Source: Gracilibacillus massiliensis (GTDB lineage: Bacteria > Bacillota > Bacilli > Bacillales > Amphibacillaceae). From it: a stretch of 64,000 nt of DNA. Below the pieces are notes generated by a model. It made no database searches. It saw only the letters and a list, made by a program, of their open reading frames with translations, and had not been told where the DNA came from. Positions 26,095 to 34,438 of this stretch are shown here, one piece after another. The position numbers and the translations under genes were made by a program. Each line of letters begins with the position of its first letter. The first letter of the stretch is position 1. The stretch is taken from NCBI RefSeq assembly GCF_001458115.1, contig NZ_CZRP01000012.1:310001-374000 (forward strand), read 5' to 3'.

Positions 26095-26382
26095 CTATAG
26101 TATAACGTAACTAGCTGACGCGATGCAGCTATCTGACCGATTCTCAGGAGATGCTTCTAATAATTCTACTAATACATGTCCTTCACCATCTTATAGTGAC
26201 ATCAATGCTTCAACTTCTTCATTCACTACTAACTTATAGACTAACCGCTCTTCGTGATTAAATTCAAAATCCCAATCAAATGTCCAGGGTGGACTTGGAA
26301 CTCGAAAGGTATCTTGCCAATAGAACGCTGTTATTTTTCCCTGATAAATCTCTACTGTTCCTTTCTGTTCTATAATAAACAT
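26095..26382 (-). pseudogene. Small gene with in-frame TAA, unknown
   Basis: ATG 26382 (after AAGAGGAG; another ATG at 26391) opens a frame reading MFIIEQKGTVEIYQGKITAF and on to EEVEALMSL, where TAA occurs at 26191-26193. The same frame continues without further stops as DGEGHVLVELLEASPENRSD to a TAG at 26095. The tail has good coding character, so a full-length product of 95 codons seems to have been broken by one mutation (or the short 64-aa form is the real one). Function unknown. Confidence 0.5.
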
Positions 26383-26391
26383 CTCCAGCAT

Positions 26392-26807
26392 CTCCTCTTA
26401 CAATAATTACTATTTATTGTAACAAAAACAGTGGTAAATAGACCATTGTCACCTGGTCTAAGATTAGCTTAGTCGGAGAAAATTTATTAGATTTTCATGA
26501 AAACGAGTATTAAAAACTTTGTTATTTTAAGTGGGATATGTAATTTAGCTAATAATGAGTTGTTTTATTTTCAAAAAGGGTTTATGGGATTTTATGTTAA
26601 AATGAATATGTGAGAAATGAAAATGCTTATTCAACTACTAGGCAGGAGAATTTAATAATAGACTATAAAGGAGAGGAAGTAATTGCAAAACTGAATATTA
26701 AAATATTAGAACGTAATAGAAATAGCTTAAAAAATCCTTATTTAATAGCTTATTAAACCAACGGGTGCGAATTTATATTATGATTAGCTAAAAAGGGGAA
26801 ATGTCCG
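26392..26807. other. Intergenic stretch with one weak small frame
   Basis: About 415 A/T-rich bases. A plus-strand frame from GTG 26610 to TAA 26756 (48 codons, including LIIDYKGEEVIAKLNIKILE) looks coding-like but has no clear ribosome binding site, so I do not call it a gene. AAAAGGGG before 26808 is the binding site of the lipoprotein gene. Confidence 0.4.
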
Positions 26808-27209
26808 TTGAAAAAAATAGTCTTTTTACTCAGCCTCTTCTTCGTATTAGGTGTGAATGGTTGTTCCATACAAGAAGAATATAAAGATCTGAATGACCTG
26901 GAAATTTTTCTTGAAGAAAAAAACATTGCTTTTCATTCACAACCTTTAGAGGAACAATTCAAACTGGATTCTGCTAGAGAACAAGCAGCTTATGATATTG
27001 CAGTCATCAAAGAATATATATTTATATATTCCATGGAAAACAGGGTAGAAACTAATGACCCAAATATGTATTTCAATCAACATTATAAAAATGATCCTGA
27101 TTATACAGTTAGTTTTCTAGATAATTTAATTTTCGTGTATTCAGAAAAAGTAGAAACTCAAATCACACCAATTATAGACGATCTTAGGCGCTTTGATTCT
27201 GGAAGTTAA
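26808..27209 (+). CDS. Small lipoprotein, unknown function
   Basis: A 133-aa predicted lipoprotein. The signal peptide MKKIVFLLSLFFVLGVNG ends at a cysteine (about C19) in VNGC. The mature part is acidic and helical (DLEIFLEEKNIAFHSQPLEE), with no recognised domain. TTG start, with AAAAGGGG ten bases upstream. Probably membrane-anchored outside the cell. A 27222-27252 inverted repeat follows. Confidence 0.7.
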   Translation: MKKIVFLLSLFFVLGVNGCSIQEEYKDLNDLEIFLEEKNIAFHSQPLEEQFKLDSAREQAAYDIAVIKEYIFIYSMENRVETNDPNMYFNQHYKNDPDYTVSFLDNLIFVYSEKVETQITPIIDDLRRFDSGS

Positions 27210-27221
27210 GGATTTTATTGT

Positions 27222-27252
27222 AGTCGACAAGTGACTGGCACCTGTCGACTAA
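27222..27252. repeat. Inverted repeat
   Basis: AGTCGACAAGT and ACCTGTCGACT are inverted around GACTGGC. It contains the CACCTGTC motif also found in some of the dispersed repeats; it may terminate the lipoprotein transcript. Confidence 0.5.
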
Positions 27253-27276
27253 CTAAGCGTTATCCTTAGCAACCTA

Positions 27277-28218
27277 TTACTCATCAGGCAATAATTCTCC
27301 AGCTTCCGTCAGAAAGATAACACGTATTTCCTTTTTGCGTCGGTGTACTGCTCTTCGCCCCATTTTGCCTGCTTCTAGTAGTTCTTCCCAAAAAAACACA
27401 TCAGCTTTAAGGTCCCTTATCGCAGAACGTACACCACTTTCATTTGTATCTTCATGCTCGCTAGATAAATTCATTTTAATGCAGATGGTTTGGTTATCTA
27501 TAAACACATCAGATTGCAATAGAAAATATAAGACACGGTACACATTATTTCTGAAATAAACAGGTAGATGGTGTTGATACTTTAGATAGAACAACGATTT
27601 ATTCGATTGGACTAATAAGACAAGGTTTGGATCTTCGTTTGTTTGGTCATATAACGATTCAAATTGCGTATCATCAATAGCTACTGCTTTACCGTCTGCC
27701 GTTACTTTTCGGAAAAATACTTGTTCTAATCTATCAAATTCAGGAAAAGAGAGCTTAGCACGTAGCTGCACAATTTTGTCCTCGTCTAACATAAGGTTAG
27801 CATCATCCCCCAGTTCATGTATTTTCTTTAAGGCCTTTTTAGTTATTTTTAGTGACGCATCCGCCATATACATGTAGCTAATTTGCTTTAATGTGTCTGA
27901 AAGTGGTTCTAATGGTGTATCTAACGCTCGCTGAAAATATTGAATAGCCGAGCTGAATTCGCTTTGCTTATACATGATATGTGCACATCGATAATTAGCA
28001 AGTGCATGATCAGGTTCATGATCTAATGCATTCTGGAGATGTGTTAGCGCTACTCTATCATTTTTAACATTCATTTTTAAATAGGAACCGTATTGTACAT
28101 AGAAGTTAATCAATTCATGACGAATTTTCTTTTGCCTTGCTTTATCTTTTCTTTTTTTTGCTTCTTTAAGTTGTCTCTCCAATTCCCGTTGTTTTAGGTG
28201 TGGATCTATTTCGTTCAT
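27277..28218 (-). CDS. TPR protein with C-terminal helix-turn-helix-like region
   Basis: A 313-aa soluble protein. A highly charged helix (KQRELERQLKEAKKRKDKAR) opens it, then TPR-like repeats at about 55-120 (ALTHLQNALDHEPDHALANY, AIQYFQRALDTP). The C-terminal 90 residues (SGVRSAIRDLKADVFFWEEL, RRAVHRRKKEIRVIF) look like a winged-helix DNA-binding region, as in some Bacillus regulators; this is an inference. It is transcribed divergently from a peptidase gene, across a short region holding a perfect palindrome. Confidence 0.6.
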   Translation of the reverse strand: MNEIDPHLKQRELERQLKEAKKRKDKARQKKIRHELINFYVQYGSYLKMNVKNDRVALTHLQNALDHEPDHALANYRCAHIMYKQSEFSSAIQYFQRALDTPLEPLSDTLKQISYMYMADASLKITKKALKKIHELGDDANLMLDEDKIVQLRAKLSFPEFDRLEQVFFRKVTADGKAVAIDDTQFESLYDQTNEDPNLVLLVQSNKSLFYLKYQHHLPVYFRNNVYRVLYFLLQSDVFIDNQTICIKMNLSSEHEDTNESGVRSAIRDLKADVFFWEELLEAGKMGRRAVHRRKKEIRVIFLTEAGELLPDE

Positions 28219-28243
28219 TAGTTATATCCCCCATTTTCCATAC

Positions 28244-28260
28244 TGTGCAGGCGGTGCACA
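28244..28260. promoter_or_regulatory. Palindrome in a divergent promoter region
   Basis: TGTGCA GGCGG TGCACA is a perfect 6-bp inverted repeat with a five-base centre, lying between two divergent genes and just upstream of GATAAAAT, a -10-like sequence for the peptidase gene. It has the look of an operator; the binding protein is unknown. Confidence 0.4.
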
Positions 28261-28305
28261 CTTCATTTGATAAAATTTAGCTAACAAATAAAAGGAGCTG
28301 ATCAA

Positions 28306-29592
28306 ATGAAAAAAGTAGACAATCTTTTAATAAGACATGGATTAGAAAAGGATGATCTAGCATTATCCAATGATTATGCCACTATTGCCAAATTAATTGT
28401 AGCAAAAGAGGTACAAAATGACCATGAAATAATGGAAATGATGGAAGAAACACGGACTCATGTCAAAATGCATGGTAAAGAATCCTCGGTTAACCCACAT
28501 ATTCATGCATTGCCTTTAATCGAAATCGATCGATATGTTCGTGGCATTACGCGCTGGTTAAATGAATTAGGTATTCATACGACGATGAGTTGTGATGGTC
28601 ATCATCAACGACCTGCTAACATTTCACTTGAACGACCATTAACTTATAAGCAAAAGGAAATGCTACAGAACCTTTTGCCATCATCCTTAAAAATCATGTT
28701 AACTGGCAGAAAAATGAGGATACATTATCAAATCATAGAGGATTTACTCGATTTTGCAGAAAAGCTATATCATGTTTATCAAGATCCAGCTTGTCTTGAC
28801 TATTATGCGGCACAAACATTGAAACAATCATTACTAGAAGTATTATCCATTAATGGAGAGAGTGGAAATGAGCAAAAGATTCGTAAGTACTTAAAACATA
28901 AATTAGGTCCTCGTATGGATGATGTGTACCGTGATCGAGCAGGAAACTTGCTAGCGTATCGCTATTGTGGAGACGGTCCGACCATTTTACTATCGGCACA
29001 TATGGACACCGTGGCTCCTTTTGTAGATGGTCGAGAAATAGTGGAAGAAGGTACAACGTTAACAAGTTCAGCTGGTATTCTTGGTGCAGACGATCGAGCG
29101 GGAATCGCAATTATATTAGAAGTTTTGCGTAAACTAGAACGAACTAACTTTCGTGGGACAATCAAAGTTGCTTTTACTGTAAAAGAAGAAATAGATTGTG
29201 TTGGTTCTCATCAAATAGATCAACGATTCATCGATGATGTGGATGCAGCGATAGTAGTGGATCGCCGTCATTTACGTGATATAGTCACATCGTTTGCTGG
29301 TATCGAGTCCTTTTGTCCCACGGCATTTGGTCAGTTGTTTGAAGAAGCAGCGAAAAAGTTGGGAATGCCTGACTGGAGCATAACAGAAGGTGGGAGTAGT
29401 GATGCTCGGAATTATGCAGCATTTGGTATTCCAACTGTTAATCTATCAGCAGGTTATCTGCATGAACATACCCATGAAGAGATTGTAAATTATTTAGCTA
29501 GTTACGAGACCAGTAAGTTGATTTTGAAAATGTTGAGTGACGGGGAAGTTCGATGTATAACCGATGAAAAAAAGATGTTGCATTCATTCTGA
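28306..29592 (+). CDS. M20-type metallopeptidase with extra N-terminal domain
   Basis: A 428-aa protein. The C-terminal 240 residues are a zinc exopeptidase: LLSAHMDTVAPF (about 229-240), GADDRAGIAI (about 259), VKEEIDCVGSH (about 292) and the C-terminal HEHTHEEIVNY supply the metal and catalytic residues. The first 180 residues are not typical of the family: they include TMSCDGHHQRPANISLERP and a helical region. The role of that domain is unknown. AAAGGAG precedes the ATG. A terminator follows immediately. Confidence 0.82.
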   Translation: MKKVDNLLIRHGLEKDDLALSNDYATIAKLIVAKEVQNDHEIMEMMEETRTHVKMHGKESSVNPHIHALPLIEIDRYVRGITRWLNELGIHTTMSCDGHHQRPANISLERPLTYKQKEMLQNLLPSSLKIMLTGRKMRIHYQIIEDLLDFAEKLYHVYQDPACLDYYAAQTLKQSLLEVLSINGESGNEQKIRKYLKHKLGPRMDDVYRDRAGNLLAYRYCGDGPTILLSAHMDTVAPFVDGREIVEEGTTLTSSAGILGADDRAGIAIILEVLRKLERTNFRGTIKVAFTVKEEIDCVGSHQIDQRFIDDVDAAIVVDRRHLRDIVTSFAGIESFCPTAFGQLFEEAAKKLGMPDWSITEGGSSDARNYAAFGIPTVNLSAGYLHEHTHEEIVNYLASYETSKLILKMLSDGEVRCITDEKKMLHSF

Positions 29593-29616
29593 AACAGGGG
29601 ATCCTTCCCCTGTTTT
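29592..29616 (+). terminator. Terminator after the peptidase gene
   Basis: AAACAGGGGA and TCCCCTGTTT form a perfect stem around TCCT and end in five T. It starts at the peptidase stop codon. Confidence 0.85.
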
Positions 29617-29735
29617 TGCTCAACACGAGGTATAAAAGGAAAATTTACGGAAAAAACATTTGGTCTTCTAACTTCAAGAAATCCGTTTGAATGTGCTATA
29701 ATTCGATTGATCATTGAGATATTGGAGTGACTAAA

Positions 29736-30206
29736 ATGAGTGCAAAAGTAAAATTACGTGACCTTATAGACGAAATGGAGATGCAATCAGAGGAATTTGA
29801 GGCTTTTTTAACCAAGGAAACAGGCAAGGTTGTTCTCATTTCAAGTGGAACATTTCTAGCGGCAGAGGATGAGGATTTTGATCGCGATCGCCTTGCTGAT
29901 TGGGAGCTAGAAGAAGTAGATACAGCTATTGACATTCTTGAAAATGATCATAAATATGCTGAACTTCCATCAGAATATGAAATAAATGAGTATAACATGA
30001 TGGAAAGGTTTTGTTTTAGCCTTGAGGATGATGCTATACAATCTGCTTTGCTTAACGCTATCCAAGGTAGAGGTGCGTTTAGACGTTTCAAGGATCAGAT
30101 AATAACACTTGGAGTGAGAGACGAATGGTTTGAATTCAGGGATGATTGTTACAAACAAATAGCGATTGACTTTTGTGAACGGGTAGAGATTGACTATGAA
30201 GAATAG
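29736..30206 (+). CDS. UPF0158-family protein (intact paralogue)
   Basis: A 156-aa acidic protein of unknown function. It is closely similar to the broken copy at 8589: both open SxKVKL then MQSEEF and share RFKDQIITLGVRD. ATG 29736 follows GGAG at 29724-29727; GTG at 29727 overlaps that site. The SWIM-domain gene begins 12 bases after its stop, suggesting a functional pair. Confidence 0.85.
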   Translation: MSAKVKLRDLIDEMEMQSEEFEAFLTKETGKVVLISSGTFLAAEDEDFDRDRLADWELEEVDTAIDILENDHKYAELPSEYEINEYNMMERFCFSLEDDAIQSALLNAIQGRGAFRRFKDQIITLGVRDEWFEFRDDCYKQIAIDFCERVEIDYEE

Positions 30207-30217
30207 GGGGGACATCA

Positions 30218-31876
30218 TTGCATCTGAATAATTTTGAAGAATCTATTCATGACACCATTGTCTCTCGAGGCAAAGAATATTATGAATGGCAGCATGTCAA
30301 TAACATCAATGAGATAAGACCAGGACATTTTACCGCTATTGTTAGAGGTTCTGAGGATTATCATGTTGAGGTAAAACTCGATGAAGAAGAAAATATACTA
30401 CATTTTAGCTGTAACTGTCCGTATGATTTTAGCGATATATGTAAGCATGAGACAGCTATGTTCTTTGCGTTGCGAAATAGACAGTCACCTTTTTCTTCTG
30501 GTAAGGATACGAAAGAACCAACATTACATGATATCTTACAAGATTTGCCGAAGCAAAAATTAATGCAAGTATTAGTGGAATATGCTGGCCGCAATCCTGA
30601 AATGGAAAAAGAGTTGCGTCTTAACTATGGTCCTGAAAAAAGTGGTATATCAGCATCTGAGGAATTAATACAGCAATATATTCAACGGGCGGAAGTAGAT
30701 GGGTTTGTTAATTGGCGAAATGCTCATCTTGCAGTAACAGGTGCAGAGCTTGTATTAGAAAAAATGGATGAAAAGATAGATGATGAGGAAACTAAGATGG
30801 CGGTACTTCTCGGTGAGGTAATATTGGCTGAAATGATTGATTTGCTGCAATATTGTGATGATTCCGGTGGAGATGTCGGTATGGTCATTGAAAAGACTCT
30901 TGATAAGATCGATATAGCTATATTCAGAGGGGAGGAATTTCTTAGCGATTTAGAAAAAAGAGAGATTGTTCAACAATTGATAGAGACATCGAGACAGAAT
31001 AGGTTTAAAGAATGGAGTGAATGGAGATTTGCTTTACTTCAATTTTGTATCTCGTTTTGTGATATTAGCGATTGCCGAAAAATATTAGAAGAAGAGCTTG
31101 AAACAATCTTTGCTGAATCAAATAGTGACAGCAGGAGTGCTTCATACGATCGTAAACAAATAAAACGCATTCAGTTGGAGTTAATGGAACAATTCGATAC
31201 CGTAGAAAAATGGTATGCGTTTCTGGAAAGCAATATAGATTCACCTGAATTCAGAAAACGTGTGATTCAAGATAATTTTGAACAAGCAAACTATGAAAAA
31301 GTGATAGAATTATGCTTTGACGGTGAGAAGAGAGACAAGCAATATCCTGGCCTTGTAAGTCAATGGCAGGAATATCGTTATCAGGCATATGAAGCGTTGC
31401 ATGATGAAACCAATCAGAAATCATTAGGCATGTCACTATTACTAAAGGGCTATTATGACTACTTTCCAAAGCTAAAGCAGCTATATAGTGAGGACGAATG
31501 GCCGCAAGTTCTAGAGTATATAACGGACAATTTAAAGCAAACAGGATTCAGTGGTAATATCTATGTTCGTATTTTAAAAGAAGAGGGGTTAACGGACAAA
31601 CTTTTAACATATTGTCTGAATAATCCTGAAACTATTGATCTATTGTATCCTCATTTAATAGAGAAGCATTCAGAACATGTGACCGAAATCTTCAAAGTAT
31701 ATATTAATTCAATGGCTAAAAGATCCTCAAATAGAAAAGCATACCGCAATGTGTGTATGGTCATAAAAACATTTAGAAAAGCATGTGGGCAAGAACAAGC
31801 CAGTACTGTTATTAAGGATTTAGAAAACAAATACTATAGACGACCAGCATTTTTGGATGAATTGGCAAAAGTGTGA
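30218..31876 (+). CDS. SWIM zinc-finger protein
   Basis: A 552-aa protein. The SWIM zinc-binding motif CxCx(n)CxH is FSCNCPYDFSDICKHETAMF at about residues 61-80. The remainder is a long helical solenoid (TPR-like) with no recognised enzyme signature. SWIM fingers bind DNA or protein. TTG 30218 follows GGGGGG at good distance. It is co-transcribed with the UPF0158 gene. Function unknown. Confidence 0.8.
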   Translation: MHLNNFEESIHDTIVSRGKEYYEWQHVNNINEIRPGHFTAIVRGSEDYHVEVKLDEEENILHFSCNCPYDFSDICKHETAMFFALRNRQSPFSSGKDTKEPTLHDILQDLPKQKLMQVLVEYAGRNPEMEKELRLNYGPEKSGISASEELIQQYIQRAEVDGFVNWRNAHLAVTGAELVLEKMDEKIDDEETKMAVLLGEVILAEMIDLLQYCDDSGGDVGMVIEKTLDKIDIAIFRGEEFLSDLEKREIVQQLIETSRQNRFKEWSEWRFALLQFCISFCDISDCRKILEEELETIFAESNSDSRSASYDRKQIKRIQLELMEQFDTVEKWYAFLESNIDSPEFRKRVIQDNFEQANYEKVIELCFDGEKRDKQYPGLVSQWQEYRYQAYEALHDETNQKSLGMSLLLKGYYDYFPKLKQLYSEDEWPQVLEYITDNLKQTGFSGNIYVRILKEEGLTDKLLTYCLNNPETIDLLYPHLIEKHSEHVTEIFKVYINSMAKRSSNRKAYRNVCMVIKTFRKACGQEQASTVIKDLENKYYRRPAFLDELAKV

Positions 31877-31881
31877 TAGAA

Positions 31882-31925
31882 GGACAGGTATACTGTTGCA
31901 TTGATATGCAGAACATATCTGTCCT
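31882..31925 (+). terminator. Hairpin after the SWIM gene
   Basis: GGACAGGTAT and ATATCTGTCC form a 10-bp stem (one G-U) with TGCAT/ATGCA inside. No clear T-run. Confidence 0.45.
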
Positions 31926-32034
31926 AAGAATCGTACTTCCCATCGTCATTTTTTACCGCATTATTACTTCCTCGTAAATCACTGAAATAACAATAACTCC
32001 ATTATTTGTCTTAAGTTGTTGATGGATTAAATAA

Positions 32035-32075
32035 GAACAGGTAAGTCCATCTAAAATGAATGGATCTACCTGTTC
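32035..32075. terminator. Long hairpin terminator between converging genes
   Basis: GAACAGGTAAGTCCAT pairs with ATGGATCTACCTGTTC over 15 of 16 positions. It lies just downstream of the XRE/ImmA gene on the minus strand. Confidence 0.7.
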
Positions 32076-32078
32076 AGC

Positions 32079-33278
32079 TTAATTAGTAATACTAGTAGAA
32101 AATTCGTTAACATTTACTAACTCAAAATCTTGATCATGCTTCAGATAGTCATCAAAAAAGTCTAATTCTATACCAGTTAAACGATGGAAAAAAGAAGTTT
32201 CTACCATCCAATCTTTTTCCATCATTTCACGTATGTCAACGATGCCTTTTTTAGTAACTAAATCAATAATGGATTTCACTTTTTGAGGCCTTTGAATCGC
32301 TAAAGATTCGTCTAATGGTTCTCTCTCTAAATAACCTTTTCGATGAAGTGCTGCATAAAAATTACGATGTTTCTTGGCATCTAATATCCCTAAATGAGCT
32401 GCCCGATAACCTAAAACTTGCAGAGACGTTTTCCATTTCTTCTTTAGATCTATATATGCATCGGGATTTGTAACATAAGCGATAGTGTTCATATCCTCAA
32501 TAAATGATTCTTCAGGTAATAAGAAAGCACCAACAAACAGATTAGCTTCATTTTCTATGGCCTTATGCTCTTTTCGATTAAGGTTAGTGAATTCGACTTT
32601 ATAGTGCAGTAATAAATGAGCAAGTTCATGAGCAATATCAAAGTTTCTGCGGACGGCTGATCGTTTTACATTACCTAATATAATGAAAGCTCGATCATTT
32701 TTTGTCCATAAACTATAGGCATCTATTTCTTCGCCAATCGACTTTTCAAAAATAAATACACCACTTTTTTCTATTAAAAATAGTAAATCATCATTCGTGT
32801 CATTGCGAAAACCTAATTTTTGTCGCGCAAGTTTAGCAACAGTGTTGATTTGTGTATTTCTGTCATCTGTAGAAGCATTCAAGTAGTGAATTGCTTCGTC
32901 TCTTAATTGAATGATTTTTTGTGTGGGAAGGTTTAAATGAGTTGTTAAATAGTTAACAAAACTATCTAAAAATTCCACATGCATAGCTTCTGCTTGTGTT
33001 TTTGATATTACATTCATTACCTTAGAACGGTATGCAACATTCATAAAAGGAATATTTTCTACTGCAAAATAACGATTTAGAACATCATCTTTGTAAAAAT
33101 ATTTACTTTTCACATTAAAAATTGATTTTAAATCATTAACAATTTGCATTTTAGGAGTTGTGTAATTATTTTCATATTGCCATATCGCTTGTTCTGTTAC
33201 ATTTATTTTTTCAGAGAGCTGTTTGCGTGAATATCCATGCATGATACGAAGATTAGTTAAATTTTCACCAATAAACAT
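32079..33278 (-). CDS. XRE-family regulator fused to ImmA/IrrE metallopeptidase
   Basis: A 399-aa protein. The N-terminal helix-turn-helix (YSRKQLSEKINVTEQAIWQY, about 16-35) is followed at about 205-240 by the zinc peptidase motif HELAHLLLH (HExxH) and a downstream glutamate region ENEANLFVGAFLLP. Such proteins cleave or control repressors of mobile elements and toxin-antitoxin modules. AAGGGGGAG precedes the ATG. It borders a strip of decayed toxin and helicase genes, in keeping with a mobile origin. Confidence 0.9.
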   Translation of the reverse strand: MFIGENLTNLRIMHGYSRKQLSEKINVTEQAIWQYENNYTTPKMQIVNDLKSIFNVKSKYFYKDDVLNRYFAVENIPFMNVAYRSKVMNVISKTQAEAMHVEFLDSFVNYLTTHLNLPTQKIIQLRDEAIHYLNASTDDRNTQINTVAKLARQKLGFRNDTNDDLLFLIEKSGVFIFEKSIGEEIDAYSLWTKNDRAFIILGNVKRSAVRRNFDIAHELAHLLLHYKVEFTNLNRKEHKAIENEANLFVGAFLLPEESFIEDMNTIAYVTNPDAYIDLKKKWKTSLQVLGYRAAHLGILDAKKHRNFYAALHRKGYLEREPLDESLAIQRPQKVKSIIDLVTKKGIVDIREMMEKDWMVETSFFHRLTGIELDFFDDYLKHDQDFELVNVNEFSTSITN

Positions 33279-33401
33279 AATGCTCCCCCTTATTTAAGTA
33301 TCAGGTTTTCGCGTGGACTAAAGGAAACTTCATAGAGAGTAAAATTGCAGAAATGAGTCCAACACTAAATTTAACTTATAATACAGTCCGTTCACATTGA
33401 C

Positions 33402-33584
33402 TTACTCAATCAATTCAATTATCCTTTTATGAACATCTTCCAAAACTTCAGTATTAACTTGTCCAAATTTCTTTCTAACAATATCTTTAGATAATGTATA
33501 AATTTTGTCAGTTCTTATTGCTGATGCAACTTTAAGTTTACCTTCTAGGCGTTCACATCGATAATCTGCTCGATAAATCAATAT
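33402..33584 (-). pseudogene. PemK/MazF-like toxin, C-terminal fragment
   Basis: A minus-strand frame reads YRCERLEGKLKVASAIRTDK then IYTLSKDIVRKKFGQVNTEV to a TAA (33402-33404). The Ser-x-Ile-Arg-x-Asp-Lys...Leu-Ser-Lys pattern is the C-terminal signature of PemK/MazF-type endoribonuclease toxins. A stop lies directly upstream, and the N-terminal part is found apart from it at 33841-33882. Confidence 0.65.
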
Positions 33585-33623
33585 TCAGATATGGCTACTC
33601 TTTGAAACGGCCTTAAGGATGCA

Positions 33624-33827
33624 TCACGCTTGAAGCGGAATTGATTCGGATCTATTTCTTTTTAAGAATTTAGAAGTGTTTTTCACGGAACTAATATACA
33701 ATAGTTCATTTGAACGAGTCATCCCTACATATAATAATTTTCGTTCTTCAGTATTCAATGAAAAAAGTTTATCTAAGGACTTAACAAAGGCTAGTGAAAG
33801 TAGTCTCGATTTTTGGGATAACGACAT
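33624..33827 (-). pseudogene. UvrD-like helicase, C-terminal fragment
   Basis: The frame contains TEERKLLYVGMTRSNELLYI, the motif VI region (normally ExRRLLYVGMTRAKExL) of UvrD/PcrA/AddA-like helicases. Only about 67 codons remain, with no helicase motifs I-V. It sits between the two halves of the PemK-like toxin. Confidence 0.7.
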
Positions 33828-33840
33828 TGATGATGAGGTT

Positions 33841-33882
33841 TGGAACAGGCAATAGAACGATATCCCCTTGTTTATACATCAT
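33841..33882 (-). pseudogene. PemK/MazF-like toxin, N-terminal fragment
   Basis: CCGGAGG precedes ATG codons at 33882/33879 opening MMYKQGDIVLLPVP, the classic start of PemK/MazF toxins (M-x-x-GDIVLxPxPF). After 14 codons the similarity stops and another frame, the helicase fragment, takes over. Confidence 0.6.
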
Positions 33883-34004
33883 TCCTCCGGCTACAAGATC
33901 CAATACTTAATACCCATTTTACCATAAATAGGATGAGTAGAAAGGGAGAATGTGTAGTTTATTGGAGTGGGTGTTTGTTTATATATGTAGAAGGTTGAAT
34001 TAAA

Positions 34005-34077
34005 GGACACGGGGACAAGCATTGTGTCCCGTTCTGATATAGATAGGGTGTGACGAAGAACCTGTCCCTCTGTCCCA
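34005..34077. repeat. GGGACA/TGTCCC dispersed repeat, copy 4
   Basis: Same two-part structure as copy 3 (TGATATAGATAGGGTG middle, then ACGAAGAACCTGTCCCTCTG). It directly abuts the 5' end of the SNF2-like fragment. Confidence 0.85.
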
Positions 34078-34083
34078 CAATCT

Positions 34084-34287
34084 TCACTTCTTCAGGTAAA
34101 TACAAGCGCCAATCATGTCATCCATTATACGAGATGGTGGCATCCCGCAGTGAAAAGTCAAGCAACTGACAGAGTCTATCGAATAGGTCAGGAAAATGTC
34201 CATGTATATTATCCAGTGATTAAAACGGAATACTCGCGAACAGGAATGCATGTTCGTGATAGTTGCGTTATACTAAAAAATGGATAA
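34084..34287 (+). pseudogene. SNF2-like helicase, C-terminal fragment
   Basis: One frame reads [20 protein letters not shown] then [20 protein letters not shown] to TAA 34285-34287. This is motif V-VI of SWI2/SNF2 helicases (normally WNPAVExQATDRxYRIGQ). The upstream part of the gene is missing and a dispersed repeat occupies its place. Confidence 0.75.
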
Positions 34288-34342
34288 TGTTCTTTTAGGG
34301 TAAGGTTGGCTAATCCCCGAAGAAAGAAAGGGGGTGATGCTT

Positions 34343-34438
34343 ATGAGCATGTATGAGAGTTACATGGTACTATTTGGTTTTGGTACCTTCTTGATTGCAT
34401 TGCTCGCTTTGATCATTTCATTGTTCAACAAAAAATAG
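34343..34438 (+). CDS. Holin-like type I toxin peptide
   Basis: A 31-aa peptide opening MSMYESYMVLFGFGTFLIAL, one membrane helix with a KK tail. It matches the putative holin-like toxin family of Firmicutes type I toxin-antitoxin modules (M-x-x-YE-x-L/Y then a hydrophobic helix, lysine end). An unusually strong binding site, AAAGGGGGTGATG, precedes the ATG. A terminator-like hairpin lies at 34519 and a reverse promoter at 34568, as expected for an antisense-controlled toxin. Too short for most gene finders. Confidence 0.8.
   Translation: MSMYESYMVLFGFGTFLIALLALIISLFNKK

Noticed and set aside
29951-30218. Minus-strand open frames opposite the UPF0158 gene
   Set aside because: Shadows of the intact UPF0158 gene, which has a paralogue in the same frame.
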